From the NCBI RefSeq assembly GCF_000760295.1, contig NZ_JNBA01000014.1, positions 20,704 through 84,703 of the forward strand: a stretch of DNA of 64,000 nt, read 5' to 3'. A program made the translations under genes and the position numbers. How positions within the stretch are numbered: the first letter of the stretch is position 1; every line of letters begins with the position of its first letter. Under the pieces are notes generated by a model. It made no database searches. It was given only the letters and a program-made list of their open reading frames with translations, and was not told the DNA's origin. Shown piece after piece: positions 1 to 8,398 of this stretch. Source of the DNA: Prochlorococcus sp. MIT 0701 (lineage in GTDB: Bacteria; Cyanobacteriota; Cyanobacteriia; PCC-6307; Cyanobiaceae).

Positions 1-230
1 GGTTGAGGGTGTGTATGGACTGGGGTTTTGGCGCCAGGCGGAAAAACAGCTCTTATGAATGTCATCTCAGCTTTGCCTTGCGGATAGCTGAACCCCTCCC
101 CATCCCATGACTCTGTTGAAGAGACCAGGACATCAGATGTGATGGGTGCAGTGGCCTGATCCTTCGTTTTGCTGCAACTGACGGCCAATAAACCAGTGAG
201 GCAGATTGCCGAGAAGAGGAGTGCTCGCAT
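1..230 (-). CDS. Cupin-domain lipoprotein, C-terminus off the window edge
   Basis: The 5' 76 codons of a gene that continues past base 1. The product starts MRALLFSAICLTGLLAVSCS, a lipoprotein signal with the lipobox cysteine at residue 19, then a Thr/Ser linker. It ends in the visible window with FPPGAKTPVHTHPQ, the first conserved cupin motif, whose histidines bind metal. It is therefore probably an outer-surface or periplasmic single-domain cupin. Catalytic role and ligand cannot be told. It reads in the same direction as the small DUF4278-like gene upstream, but a terminator separates the two, so they are probably separate transcripts. Confidence 0.8.
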   Translation of the reverse strand, partial: MRALLFSAICLTGLLAVSCSKTKDQATAPITSDVLVSSTESWDGEGFSYPQGKAEMTFIRAVFPPGAKTPVHTHPQ

Positions 231-234
231 AGGA

Positions 235-269
235 AATAAAAAAGCGGCTTCCATGAGGAAAGACCGCTG
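235..269 (-). terminator. Intrinsic terminator of the DUF4278-like gene
   Basis: On the minus strand AGCGG-T-CTTTCC, loop TCAT, GGAAG-C-CGCT forms a long hairpin followed directly by a run of T. It lies 38 bases after the stop of the small gene at 307-480 and just upstream of the cupin start. Confidence 0.8.
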
Positions 270-306
270 ATGTGATGTGAAGTGATTTTTAGAAGACTTA
301 AGTGAT

Positions 307-480
307 TTATATGGTGTAGTCAACCCTTTGATCGGTGCGGTTGTGGGCACCGAGCTTCGCGGGGGATTGATGAGCCGAGGTGTAGTCAATTCCTCGATAG
401 CTTTTCGCCATCAGAAACTGGGAATGAGACAGGGCAGATTGCTTTTGAGCTTTGCGCTGAATCATGGAGAGGATGTTCAT
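307..480 (-). CDS. Small DUF4278-like protein (57 aa)
   Basis: An ATG-to-TAA frame of 57 codons. The central MAKSYRGIDYTS and the terminal RVDYTI resemble the paired YRGxxY motifs of the DUF4278 small-protein family, which is common in cyanobacteria and has no known function. The N-terminal part is basic and glutamine-rich. No membrane segment or signal is seen. A strong terminator directly downstream supports a real transcription unit. An overlapping plus-strand frame (328-522) lacks any such support. Family assignment rests only on the YRG motif. Confidence 0.65.
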   Translation of the reverse strand: MNILSMIQRKAQKQSALSHSQFLMAKSYRGIDYTSAHQSPAKLGAHNRTDQRVDYTI

Positions 481-934
481 AGAACGCTCCTGCAGTGCTT
501 AAGCCCCCGTTGCCTGGCTTAAGTCTGACTGCGCCCCGCAACGGGGCCAACGGTTGCAAAGACTATACAGACGTTTGCTTGGCATCTCAGGCTAGAGGGA
601 TCTGGTTTTCCGACCGTCCACAATGGGCAGCAAGACTTTTTTGATGTCGTTTGCATCTTATTGTTTTCTCTTTTTTCAATTGAGAAGTAATGGACCTTTG
701 AGCTGATCGGGCTTTTTACTGGTTCAAATTAATTGGCAGTGCTTTAGAGGCCACTACCCGCAAATAACAGAAGAACATGCTTTCTTGCGCTTTTTCGGGA
801 GAGTCTTTCTGATCACTTGGGGACTAAGAGCGATCATTTTGGCTCGACTGGTACGCAATAGTTAATCTGTTAATTCTACGCTTATTGGCAGACAAAAACA
901 TCAGCTTAGCTAAATAAGCTTTAGAGATTTAATC
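481..934. other. Intergenic, no gene seen
   Basis: About 450 bases between the convergently placed amidohydrolase and the DUF4278-like gene. It is AT-rich with scattered stops in all frames. The promoter of the DUF4278-like gene should be in the first 100 bases; no further structure was recognised. Confidence 0.5.
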
Positions 935-2092
935 TTATCTTTCGCAGATCTCCGGGGCTTGAAACTTATCGGCAAGACCAGGGGCAAGATCAAAGTAATT
1001 TTGGCCCAATGCAACTTGACGAAATGCCTTGTTACTGATATCAGCAAAAATGCTTCCAGTAACATTTGCTTCCTCTTGGTAGACATCGATTGTTTTATTA
1101 CTTGAAGCTACGAAATCTGTGCCGGCGAGGAATCGTGTAGGGTAATTGCTGATAAACTTTGCATACATTGATCTTTTGTTTGGTGTATTGAAGTAATTAT
1201 CAGCAATCACTCTCCATGAGAGATCTAGATATAGATTTGGATGTTTATTGAGGTAACGTGACATTAGTTTTATATGCTCAGAAGCTGAGTAAGTTGTCAA
1301 TTCCTTTGACAGCCCCATGTGCATCCAGATGATTTTATTGTTTGGATACAACTCAAGGACTTTGTCCATTAGATAAATAAATTTTTCGGGATCTGCGTTG
1401 TTGCCCAAGTCAGAGTGAAGGGCTAATGGGATTCTTCGATCTCTAAGAATCTCCATAAACGGCTTCCATTCAGCAATTGAGTTTGTTGTAGCTGGCTCGT
1501 GGGCATTCCCGAGTAATGCTTGCTTCATCACATTAACCTCTCCCATCCACGTGAACAGGCCCGGAAACTCCTGATCAAGCAGCATAATATTGTCAACAAT
1601 GTTTGATGGGTTTGCAAGGTCTGGGAATGTCATTGACAGCCCTATATGAACCTCTCTCTGTGGGAATTCATGGAGGTTTGCAGCATTTTCAAAATCATTC
1701 TTTATTGTTGGCGAGGCTTTTGTTCCTAGACAGTTGAGATAGTAGGAGCAGCTACTAGTATGCGGCAGTGTCTGCCCAATTCCATAAAGAAGAGCAAATG
1801 GTACTTTGGCTTCCTTTAGGTAGGTCATAAGTTCTGTGTAACGAAGGCTTCTTCCTCCAAATGGCTGCGAATGAAGGTGTAGATCTGTTACTGAATTGCT
1901 TGAATTGTATTTGCGATCATAGCAAGATTTGTTTTTGTTTGATTTCTGGAAATTAGTTAATGAACGCTGCTTGTTTAATTCTTCTGATCTTTCAAATGCC
2001 ATATTCCTCTTATGAATAACTAATCCTGTTAGCCCAAGAGCTATTATGATTGTAGGCAAAAGAAGATGTTTTTGTGATAGAATCTTTTTCAT
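935..2092 (-). CDS. Amidohydrolase-family (TIM-barrel) protein, membrane-anchored
   Basis: 385 aa. The N-terminus has a basic start and one hydrophobic segment (about residues 9-26) that acts as anchor or uncleaved signal. The domain begins with DLHLHSQPF (about residue 70), the HxH metal motif of the amidohydrolase superfamily. Later come HSDLG and MHMGLS (metal-binding His) and AGTDFV (catalytic/metal Asp), the order expected of the Amidohydro_2 group. This suggests a periplasm-facing metal hydrolase or lactonase-like enzyme; the substrate is unknown. Codon use is more AT-rich than in the GH57 gene next door, which fits acquisition but does not prove it. Confidence 0.75.
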   Translation of the reverse strand: MKKILSQKHLLLPTIIIALGLTGLVIHKRNMAFERSEELNKQRSLTNFQKSNKNKSCYDRKYNSSNSVTDLHLHSQPFGGRSLRYTELMTYLKEAKVPFALLYGIGQTLPHTSSCSYYLNCLGTKASPTIKNDFENAANLHEFPQREVHIGLSMTFPDLANPSNIVDNIMLLDQEFPGLFTWMGEVNVMKQALLGNAHEPATTNSIAEWKPFMEILRDRRIPLALHSDLGNNADPEKFIYLMDKVLELYPNNKIIWMHMGLSKELTTYSASEHIKLMSRYLNKHPNLYLDLSWRVIADNYFNTPNKRSMYAKFISNYPTRFLAGTDFVASSNKTIDVYQEEANVTGSIFADISNKAFRQVALGQNYFDLAPGLADKFQAPEICER

Positions 2093-2453
2093 GGCTGTAT
2101 TTTAAAAGAAAGCTATTTATTTATTTATTTTATAGTAGGCCTGGCAGATTTTTGCGGCATCGCAGGTATCTGTTTAATATTTTCAGAGCCAATGATTTTG
2201 GCCTGGTCAGACCAGCCCAATGATCGTTAGATATGTATTGGTTTCATCCAAATCAAGTCTGCTGGACGCAGCACCTCATGTTTCTTTGAACACCACGAGG
2301 ATCGACTTATCAATAACACCTCTAGGAATGCGCATTTGTGATGCGCAAGGGCGTGATGCTCAAGTGATGATATCGATCATTCATCGTTGCGATTGCTTTG
2401 CTATTGATTGAAATGGTGTGGCTTTTGCTTTGGCCTGCTGGTCAGACGAACAA
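2093..2453. other. Intergenic between amidohydrolase and GH57 gene
   Basis: About 360 bases. A 63-codon plus-strand frame (2220-2411) exists but has no ribosome-binding site or recognisable motif, and I do not call it. The promoter of the amidohydrolase gene should lie in the first 100 bases. Confidence 0.4.
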
Positions 2454-3923
2454 CTATCTCAGGGCTTGGTTTGCTGAGTTGATCATGGCTTCCCCGCGCC
2501 GGTGGATCTCATTGGCGTAGTTGGTCCAGGTGCCTTGGCCCCAATAGCGGAAGCAGCTGGTTTCTAGCAGAAGCAAGTAGAGCAGAGCTTCTTGATAGTG
2601 CAGGGTTTGTGTGATTGCTGGATCCTTTGCCACCAAGGGATCAAACAGCTGGTGGAACTTGGCGCTGAGGCTGTTGATCGGTTCTAGAACATTTTCATAG
2701 CCCTTGATCCAGCTGAGGTTGTTGGTCCAGGACGCGCCGTCCATTGAGAAGGAGGGATCTGTTTCTTTGAGGCCGCTGATGGTCGCTTCGATTGATTCCG
2801 GGTTGATGGGGCTGTCAGTGTTATGCCACAGCTTGTGTTGTTGAATGGCCTGAATCTTCGGGTGACCAGAGGCTTCGACACCGGCGGCCTCCAGTAACTC
2901 CAAATATTCTGTGCCGTTGAGCGCCACTGTGCTTACAGCATCAACCTGTGAGGCAATGGTTTGATGGGCTTGGATAAAGGCGGCTGGAAACTCATTCATC
3001 ATTACGCCTCCATTTTCTCCGTCGGCAATTTGAGAGACCAATGATGGAATCGATTTGCCTGCCAGTGATTGTCTTTCTAGGCCTAATGCTTCGTGATAGG
3101 GCTGCATCTGTCCTACCAATTTGGTGTCTGAGCCCTGGGTTTTGATCAAGGCCACAATGCTGACTGTTTCCCCTCTGGAGTTGCGAGCTACAAGTTGATT
3201 TGGACCGTATTTTTGTGCGTGGCGAAGGCATGAGCCATCGAGGTTCTCAACGCTGTTTTCTTGAACAAGTAGCCAACGGTATCCGCAATCTCTTAGGGCT
3301 TTCACCAATTCATAGAGGGTGTCTGGATGGTTGGGAAGGTGCATTTCCGGTGGCGAGAAACCCCTCACCCGTTGCAATGCTTGCTGCCCAAACATGGCAG
3401 CGAATTGGTGTTGCCAGGCCAGGATTTGTAGCTTTAGATCTGGGATAGGAGTGGAAGGTGCAACGGCATGGCTCCAAAAGGTGCCGAGCCATTCCACATG
3501 GGGTTGAAGAGTGGGATCGCATGCGAGACGTTTGAGCGCCTCGAGAATGTCGAGGCGGCCCATTTGCTCAACACCCCAGAGCAAGTTGCCTGAGTAATCC
3601 AGCATGATTCGAGGGTTGCATCCTTCTTGAATCAGTTGGGGAATGATGTCTGCGAGGCGCTTGTAGCAATGGGCAAAGGGTTCGGCATTGTGGTTATCGC
3701 CTTCTTCGCTGTGCTCCAGCATGTATTGCAGATGCGAGATCAGTTCTCCATTTGACCCTGCTGGAATTGTTGGCTGATGCATGTGGAGAGCACAGGCAAA
3801 GGCTGACTGAAACTGATCCAGGTTGAGATTGCTGTTTGGCAACACAACAGGATTAGCTTGCTGAACCAGGGCAAGAATTTCGGCTTCATAGCCAGCGATT
3901 GGAGGCAAGTTTTGGTTGAGCAT
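2454..3923 (-). CDS. Glycoside hydrolase family 57 protein
   Basis: About 489 aa from the ATG at 3923. The motif CALHMHQPTIPAG near residue 45 is the HxHQP signature at the start of the GH57 (beta/alpha)7 barrel. MLDYSGNLLWGVEQ and GFSPPEMHLP match later conserved stretches, the latter around the expected catalytic Glu. The likely role is cytoplasmic alpha-glucan (glycogen) remodelling or an uncharacterised GH57 activity. The start is uncertain: the same frame stays protein-like upstream for about 40 codons (to 4046, including RLGQLLLEALHSQYYRN) up to the TAG that ends the integrase fragment, with no standard start codon. The true N-terminus may have been altered by insertion of the recombinase piece. 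Confidence 0.82.
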   Translation of the reverse strand: MLNQNLPPIAGYEAEILALVQQANPVVLPNSNLNLDQFQSAFACALHMHQPTIPAGSNGELISHLQYMLEHSEEGDNHNAEPFAHCYKRLADIIPQLIQEGCNPRIMLDYSGNLLWGVEQMGRLDILEALKRLACDPTLQPHVEWLGTFWSHAVAPSTPIPDLKLQILAWQHQFAAMFGQQALQRVRGFSPPEMHLPNHPDTLYELVKALRDCGYRWLLVQENSVENLDGSCLRHAQKYGPNQLVARNSRGETVSIVALIKTQGSDTKLVGQMQPYHEALGLERQSLAGKSIPSLVSQIADGENGGVMMNEFPAAFIQAHQTIASQVDAVSTVALNGTEYLELLEAAGVEASGHPKIQAIQQHKLWHNTDSPINPESIEATISGLKETDPSFSMDGASWTNNLSWIKGYENVLEPINSLSAKFHQLFDPLVAKDPAITQTLHYQEALLYLLLLETSCFRYWGQGTWTNYANEIHRRGEAMINSANQALR

Positions 3924-4046
3924 CAACTTTTGGTTGCGGTAGTACTGGCTGTGTAGAGCCTCAAGCAGCAGCTGCCCAAGACGAGGTCTTGAAGGTGGAC
4001 TGGCGGGTTGCCAGTCAGGTGGAACGTCGCGCAGTGGATTGGTCCC

Positions 4047-4730
4047 CTACACCTTGTTGACGTTGTTCTGAGTGAGATCGGCACTTTTTTCGCCGATGAA
4101 CGTCTTGAGATCTTCCGGTGGTAGCCAACGTCTGTTGGCTCCATGTTTAAACGCGAAGCGAAGGAATTCTGCTGCGTACTGAATTCGCAGTCTTCTGCTT
4201 GTTGAGCCGGGCTCTCCTCCATGACGTTCAACAAGTGCTTTCAAGAGCGTGTATCCGGAGGTGGGTTCAGGTTGGCTTGTGAGAATGAGCACTGTGCGGG
4301 CAATTGGTGTGCGGTAGTTACGGTTCCAAACCCTGGCTCCGTTTTTGCTGTTACTTGTTTTATGTGATTTGAATTTTCTCAGTAGTCGTTCCCATTCGAA
4401 TGCGCTATCAGATCCGGACTCGTTTCTTTGTTTCACCAACTCATAGGCGTCAGTCAATCCTTTGCCCTGCTCTTTCATCAAATCAGAGATCTCGGTTGAA
4501 ATTCTCAAGATCCAATCAGCGCTTGTTGCGATCCATGGAACGAAATCGGGATCGCTCTTGGCTTTTGGACCGAGGATGATGCTTGCGCGGCTGCCATCGT
4601 CGAAGCGCACAGTCAGCTGAACCCTCTGGAGAAGCCCGTCACCGACGCCGCGAACCATCCAGCCAGCGCCACATTCTCGTCGGATCCCGTTGCGTAGGGC
4701 TGTGATCCATTTCGTTGACTTATCGGCCAT
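4047..4730 (-). pseudogene. Tyrosine recombinase (integrase), N-terminal piece only
   Basis: 227 codons from ATG (MADKSTKWITALRNGI) to TAG. The content matches the N-terminal arm and SAM-like core-binding half of cyanobacterial or phage integrases: RTVLILTSQPEPTSGYTLLK-like and RLRIQYAAEFLRFAFKHG segments, ending in GANRRWLPPEDLKTFIGE. The catalytic domain with the R-H-R-Y residues is absent; the frame stops and then runs in frame into GH57-like sequence. It is therefore a non-functional remnant of an integrative element. It pairs conceptually with the C-terminal integrase scrap at 21730-21864. Confidence 0.7.
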
Positions 4731-4883
4731 TGAGATGTTGTTGCAACACAAGCTGTTGGATTGTTCTTGTCAATTCAACAGCGTTGCTGCTGCTTCCTCA
4801 AGCTGCTGGGGCTTTTGCTTTGGTCTGCTGATCAGGCTCATCACTAGCAAAGACATTCAAAGCTCTGCTGGCGATTGCTGCAG

Positions 4884-4910
4884 AGCACTTCAGTTGAAAG
4901 TAGAAAGGGA
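4884..4910 (+). repeat. Leader repeat, copy 1
   Basis: A 27-base stretch ending GAAAGTAGAAAGGGA, 22 bases before the first mini-membrane gene. It matches 5361-5387, upstream of the third such gene, with only a few changes. This shows that the mini-genes duplicated together with their 5' regions. Confidence 0.7.
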
Positions 4911-4931
4911 CAACACGTACTGATGAAATAG

Positions 4932-5027
4932 ATGAGTGGCAAGGCTCTTTTTCTGGCAATCGCCCTGCTCCTCGCTGGCATCGCTCTATGTGAACCCCTG
5001 ATCGTCAGATTCCTCCAACCAGGTTGA
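4932..5027 (+). CDS. Mini membrane protein, family D copy 1 (31 aa)
   Basis: Reads MSGKALFLAIALLLAGIALC then EPLIVRFLQPG. It is one hydrophobic helix with a short charged tail. Two similar frames follow in tandem (5066-5200 and 5410-5505), all starting M(S/N)GK and carrying (G/A)IA(V/L)(Y/C)E after the helix, which shows that the frame is selected. A single-pass inner-membrane or thylakoid peptide is inferred. The function is unknown. It is preceded by the duplicated leader at 4884-4910. Confidence 0.6.
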   Translation: MSGKALFLAIALLLAGIALCEPLIVRFLQPG

Positions 5028-5065
5028 GTTTTGATCAGTCCTTCACTCTTTCAAGTGCTGCATTG

Positions 5066-5200
5066 ATGAACGGCAAACTTCTTGTGCTGGCAATCGTCCT
5101 AACCCTTGTGGGTATAGCTGTTTATGAATTTGTACTGGTTGGTGGGGTTAGCTTGGAAGGAATTGCCAGGTTTGCCAATGGGGATCTTGGCCCGACTTGA
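5066..5200 (+). CDS. Mini membrane protein, family D copy 2 (44 aa)
   Basis: Starts MNGKLLVLAIVLTLVGIAVY followed by EFVLVGG. It shares the helix and IAVYE motif with copies 1 and 3, but its tail is longer and Gly-rich. It begins 38 bases after copy 1 stops, so the two probably share a transcript. A single transmembrane helix is clear. Function unknown. Confidence 0.6.
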   Translation: MNGKLLVLAIVLTLVGIAVYEFVLVGGVSLEGIARFANGDLGPT

Positions 5201-5360
5201 GCGAGCATGATTTCTAAACGGTGCAATCCCTTGGCTTGCAGTTCTTTTCCCCATTTTTAATTGGTGGAGACCGAAAGCCTTGCCCAGTTGTTGGCTTGAG
5301 ATGGCCAGGCCAACATGCTCACCGCAACAGTGGCAGGTCCTTGCAAGACTGGACTCGCAC

Positions 5361-5387
5361 AGCACTTGAGCAGAAAGTAGAAAGGGA
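5361..5387 (+). repeat. Leader repeat, copy 2
   Basis: The second copy of the 27-base leader element (ending GAAAGTAGAAAGGGA), 22 bases before the copy 3 start codon. This is the same spacing as for copy 1, so it could hold promoter or translation signals. Confidence 0.7.
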
Positions 5388-5409
5388 AGTTCCTGTCTCC
5401 ACGACATCG

Positions 5410-5505
5410 ATGAACGGCAAAGTACTGGTGAGCGGAATCGTCCTGATCTTGTTGGCGATAGCTGTGTATGAATCCCTTCTCTTTAGAACTCTCCAACCTG
5501 CTTGA
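5410..5505 (+). CDS. Mini membrane protein, family D copy 3 (31 aa)
   Basis: Starts MNGKVLVSGIVLILLAIAVY and ends ESLLFRTLQPA. The C-terminal LQP(G/A) and the total length equal those of copy 1, while the N-terminal MNGK matches copy 2. It is single-pass with the basic residue before the helix. With copies 1 and 2 it forms a tandem array about 570 bases long. Function unknown. Confidence 0.6.
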   Translation: MNGKVLVSGIVLILLAIAVYESLLFRTLQPA

Positions 5506-5720
5506 GTTGGGATGAGGTTCGACTGAGAAGATTCCTTGCCTATTTGATCGGCTCTCATGGCAAGAGGTGGACATAAGCAGCGACGCGCACAATTTGAGCG
5601 GAAGTAGTTCTAGAACCGCATTGCCGCATACCAGTGGAACAACACCCGTAGTTAAACCAGACACAATTCAAGGTGCTCTGGGTGACGTAGGCAGACACCA
5701 TGTATCTGCCTATGGAGTTT

Positions 5721-5740
5721 TATTCGCGGAAACCGTACCC
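5721..5740 (+). promoter_or_regulatory. Conserved leader element of family C, copy 1
   Basis: TATTCGCGGAAACCGTACCC, 62 bases before the family C start at 5802. Near-identical sequences precede the other two family C genes (9280-9299 and 18715-18734). All are followed some 30-45 bases later by a CCGGYY stretch. A promoter, operator or 5' UTR signal is inferred. Confidence 0.5.
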
Positions 5741-5801
5741 ATTGCCTCCTCGATGGACCTTTAAATGCAGGCCGGTTAGGAACGACTTTCCCCTCCCTCC
5801 A

Positions 5802-6089
5802 ATGACCTCCTTAGACAACCGCATCGCTGACTATCAGGACAAAGGCGAGGTTCTCGACACCTATTTCGCTTCCGCTAGCGCCTCTGTAAAACCCAAGTTC
5901 TATGCAATGAGCGATGGTGAGTACAAGGCACACCATGACGCTCAGAAGGCTGCACGCGTTGCAGACCTCGAGCAGACCAAGGCTGCATACCTCAGCTCCC
6001 TTGAACGTCTTGAAATTCAGATCGCACGGTTGACTCTTGAGGGAGCCCTGTCAGACCAGGCTAAGGAGCTAGCCCGTACTGCGAGCTAA
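5802..6089 (+). CDS. Family C coiled-coil protein, divergent copy (95 aa)
   Basis: The ATG at 5802 is chosen by comparison with the other copies. The middle, SDGEYKAHHDAQKAARVADL, aligns with PDSEYKAAQERQNAQRVARL of the copies at 9411 and 18846, and the following helix keeps the L-x-x-QIA-x-L pattern. It is a soluble protein with a variable N-terminus (about 35 residues) and an alpha-helical, charge-rich coiled-coil C-terminus. No catalytic motif. It has its own leader element upstream and a strong terminator downstream, so it is a single-gene transcript. Function unknown. Confidence 0.75.
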   Translation: MTSLDNRIADYQDKGEVLDTYFASASASVKPKFYAMSDGEYKAHHDAQKAARVADLEQTKAAYLSSLERLEIQIARLTLEGALSDQAKELARTAS

Positions 6090-6111
6090 CCCCACCTCAC
6101 ACGAGAACGCC

Positions 6112-6154
6112 AAGACCCTTGCTGTGAATGCAAAGCAACCAGGGGTCTTTTTTA
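6112..6154 (+). terminator. Intrinsic terminator after family C copy 1
   Basis: AAGACCCTT ... AGGGGTCTT forms a stem and is followed by TTTTTAT. It lies 22 bases after the stop codon. Confidence 0.85.
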
Positions 6155-6365
6155 TGCTCTGGCAAACCTACTGGTATGACTTGATGTTGCCCAACAACTA
6201 AGGCATTTGGACATTCGCTGACAGGCGACATCGCTCTTGGCTTTTTGCTCAATTGATCGTTGGGGCACCACATGTTGCTATTGAGCTGATCACCAACGAT
6301 CATCCTGGCCCTATTGGCGATTGGCTGAGTTGTTGCTATCAACTGAAAGTCTTGCTGTAACTGAC

Positions 6366-6509
6366 ATGGGTATCAGCTTTTGGGGTAGTTGCTATGAACT
6401 GACCCCCACTTTGGTCTCGACCCTTGTAATTCTCACCGGCATCAGCTCTGTTCTTGCCTTTTTCGGACTTCGCGGTCTTGCAGTCGCCAAACCCCATAGA
6501 GCCCTGTGA
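6366..6509 (+). CDS. Small single-TM protein (47 aa)
   Basis: Starts MGISFWGSCYELTPTLVSTL; a hydrophobic helix of about 20 residues follows (LVILTGISSVLAFFGL) and a short basic tail. The frame ends 14 bases before a GC-rich terminator, which supports a real short transcription unit. No recognised family; probably an inner-membrane peptide. Confidence 0.5.
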   Translation: MGISFWGSCYELTPTLVSTLVILTGISSVLAFFGLRGLAVAKPHRAL

Positions 6510-6523
6510 GAACCACAAGGTTT

Positions 6524-6550
6524 GCCCCTGGCCCTACGGGGCCTTTTTTT
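6524..6550 (+). terminator. Intrinsic terminator
   Basis: GCCCC ... GGGGC hairpin followed by CC and seven T. It closes the small gene at 6366-6509. Confidence 0.85.
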
Positions 6551-6938
6551 ATTGTCTTGCCTTCTTGCGCATCACATCAACGCGAAGGTGATCTCTTTGA
6601 TGGCCTTGGCATGCACGAGCCAATCGATGGCGATGGTCGAAGGGGGTCTCAATCCAAGTTGTTCCTGATCAGCATGCTTGCACTGGCTTGGGGCATGCCT
6701 AAGGCCAGAGGAATCTCTCTCTCTCTCTTCTGTACCCGGTTCTTAACGGGTTCTTTGCGCTGAATTCAAGTTGCCCTGCTTGCTAGTCATCGCGACGGTT
6801 TTTTATGCAGTGGTCAGATCGTCATGGTGGCTGGGTGCTTTGCCTTGGTCATCGATGAGCAGTTCATCGTCAATATTGTTGGTGCCATGGGCAAATCGAT
6901 TGTTTTGGCTACAACTGAGAGAGACATACTCCCAACTG
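6551..6938. other. Intergenic, no gene called
   Basis: About 390 bases before the secreted protein gene. Open frames run through it but show no start context or motif. A TC-microsatellite (TCTCTCTCTCTC) lies near 6715-6727. Confidence 0.4.
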
Positions 6939-7346
6939 ATGCGCAGATTCCTGGTCGCGGCTGTGTTTTTGTTCACCACTCTTGCGCCAGCTGCGTTAGC
7001 GGAAAAGCCATCGGTACTTCTGAATACGCTTCCACAGGAGGTCAGAGGGAAATTGGCCTCTCTATTTACTGCAAATGCGATTGGTCAAACTGGACTCAAT
7101 GGTCAGCTCAATGGCACACCTGCAACACTCTTTCCGATTGTTAAAAGCGCTCTGACGAAGGCTGGTTATAGCGAACAACCAATCCGAACCACGATTGGTC
7201 CGTGGGGGTTTTCCGCGACCTGGGCACCACCCTCTGGCGTTTCAGTTGATGGAACAGCAAGCCAAAAAACAGCAGTTCTGGTGACGCAAGCTACTGCCCT
7301 AGGGCCTGAAAGGGTGAACCTAAATGTTCGCTTCGAGGGTCTCTGA
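6939..7346 (+). CDS. Secreted small protein of unknown function (135 aa)
   Basis: The start at 6939 gives MRRFLVAAVFLFTTLAPAAL and an AxA cleavage site before EKPSV, a classic Sec signal. An upstream in-frame extension would destroy this signal. The mature part, about 115 residues, is Gly/Thr/Ala-rich with beta-like segments (IRTTIGPWGFSATWAPPSGV). No cysteines or catalytic motif were recognised. Periplasmic or exported location is inferred. It stands alone between two gaps. Confidence 0.7.
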   Translation: MRRFLVAAVFLFTTLAPAALAEKPSVLLNTLPQEVRGKLASLFTANAIGQTGLNGQLNGTPATLFPIVKSALTKAGYSEQPIRTTIGPWGFSATWAPPSGVSVDGTASQKTAVLVTQATALGPERVNLNVRFEGL

Positions 7347-7631
7347 AGCGTTGACCTGCTGGTGAATTCAGGCAGTCCATCTTGCTAACCAGCTTGTCTT
7401 TATAAAGTTGATATGGCCTAGTCACTGCAACTTGATGCCAGTGTTCTGGGATCTGATTGAGGCGAACAGTCCAATGCCAATGGAGTCGTTGTTTCCCTTG
7501 AGAAACCCTTCTCTTTATTCTTCTAAGACTTGAATGAATGACTACCCATTTGAGCATCTTGCTATCCCAGTGGCACCCAGGATCACCTTTGGCGACCAAT
7601 CATCGACGGGGTTGATCAGTCGATTGAATAG

Positions 7632-7766
7632 GTGGAAGGAGTAGAAGGTGATTTGGCGATCGTCAACTCTGAGTTTCAATCTTCGATCATGTTGAACGAT
7701 GAGTGCGGCATGCATGACCAGATTTGTGCTGAAGCGATCGCCAAAGGGGCTACAGCGATCAGTTAG
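7632..7766 (+). CDS. Possible small protein, or remnant with a TAG just upstream
   Basis: From GTG: VEGVEGDLAIVNSEFQSSIM, then NDECGMHDQICAEAIAKGAT. The composition looks protein-like. The same frame upstream of a TAG at 7629-7631 also looks coding (WRPIIDGVDQSIE), so this may be the rear half of a gene split by a nonsense codon. A competing minus-strand frame covers the same bases. Low certainty. Confidence 0.3.
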   Translation: MEGVEGDLAIVNSEFQSSIMLNDECGMHDQICAEAIAKGATAIS

Positions 7767-7945
7767 TTCTTTTACAACCAATCGCTAGATCAGAGGAAAG
7801 CATTCAGGGAAATGGATACCTGTTTGAAGGCGTTGGAAGAGACACCTCTTGATATGGATAAAAAAAGCTGCTAACTCCAAAGCTTTCGTTCAACAAGACG
7901 CAGGGATCTAGTAGAACATTGGTACTGATTGATATTGATTCAATG

Positions 7946-8125
7946 ATGGACCGTCGCCACTGGTCTCTACTGGCAGTGGCTGCATTACTGATTGGCATTC
8001 TGTCTCTTCTTTTTGTTGAGATCGATTTGGGCATGGAAGAAGCCATCCCACAAAACCCAGAGGAACAGCCAATACCTGACCTGCCAGAGAAGTATGGCGA
8101 AGGCAAGATCTTGATGGGTGACTGA
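7946..8125 (+). CDS. Small single-TM protein (59 aa)
   Basis: From the ATG at 7946: MDRRHWSLLAVAALLIGILS, a short basic N-terminus and one membrane helix, then an acidic, proline-rich tail (EEAIPQNPEEQPIPDLPEKY). An N-in topology is predicted from the arginines. An ATG one codon upstream is also possible. No known family. Another short frame begins two bases after the stop. Confidence 0.55.
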   Translation: MDRRHWSLLAVAALLIGILSLLFVEIDLGMEEAIPQNPEEQPIPDLPEKYGEGKILMGD

Positions 8126-8127
8126 CA

Positions 8128-8268
8128 ATGATGAGAGAGATGAGGGTTGGCCGGGTCTACTTGTTGGCTGACCTCAAGGGCTACCGCTTTCTGCAATTCA
8201 TGGATTCGCTGGCCTTAGCGATCTCGATCGCTATATCGAGTCATCAAAGGCCGCTCTATGAAGGGTGA
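8128..8268 (+). CDS. Possible small protein in operon with 7946-8125
   Basis: 46 codons starting MMREMRVGRVYLLADLKGYR, with a hydrophobic stretch SLALAISIAIS near the end. The start follows the previous stop by two bases, as in a coupled gene pair. No motif or family was recognised. Confidence 0.35.
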   Translation: MMREMRVGRVYLLADLKGYRFLQFMDSLALAISIAISSHQRPLYEG

Positions 8269-8398
8269 GCTTGCCTTACTAAAAAACAAGACGATCAATC
8301 GATCAATCACCACGTGGATGACCCGCGGGAGCGATGGAAGCAGCGCAAGAAAGATCGGGCGTAGGAATACAAATACCCCTCCTCAGGGTTAAGGCGTC

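Noticed and set aside
328..522. Plus-strand 64-codon frame over the DUF4278-like gene
   Set aside because: The minus frame has the YRG motif and a strong terminator; this one has neither.
3923..4234. Minus-strand 103-codon frame between integrase and GH57
   Set aside because: It reads out of phase with both protein-like sequences and has no motif.
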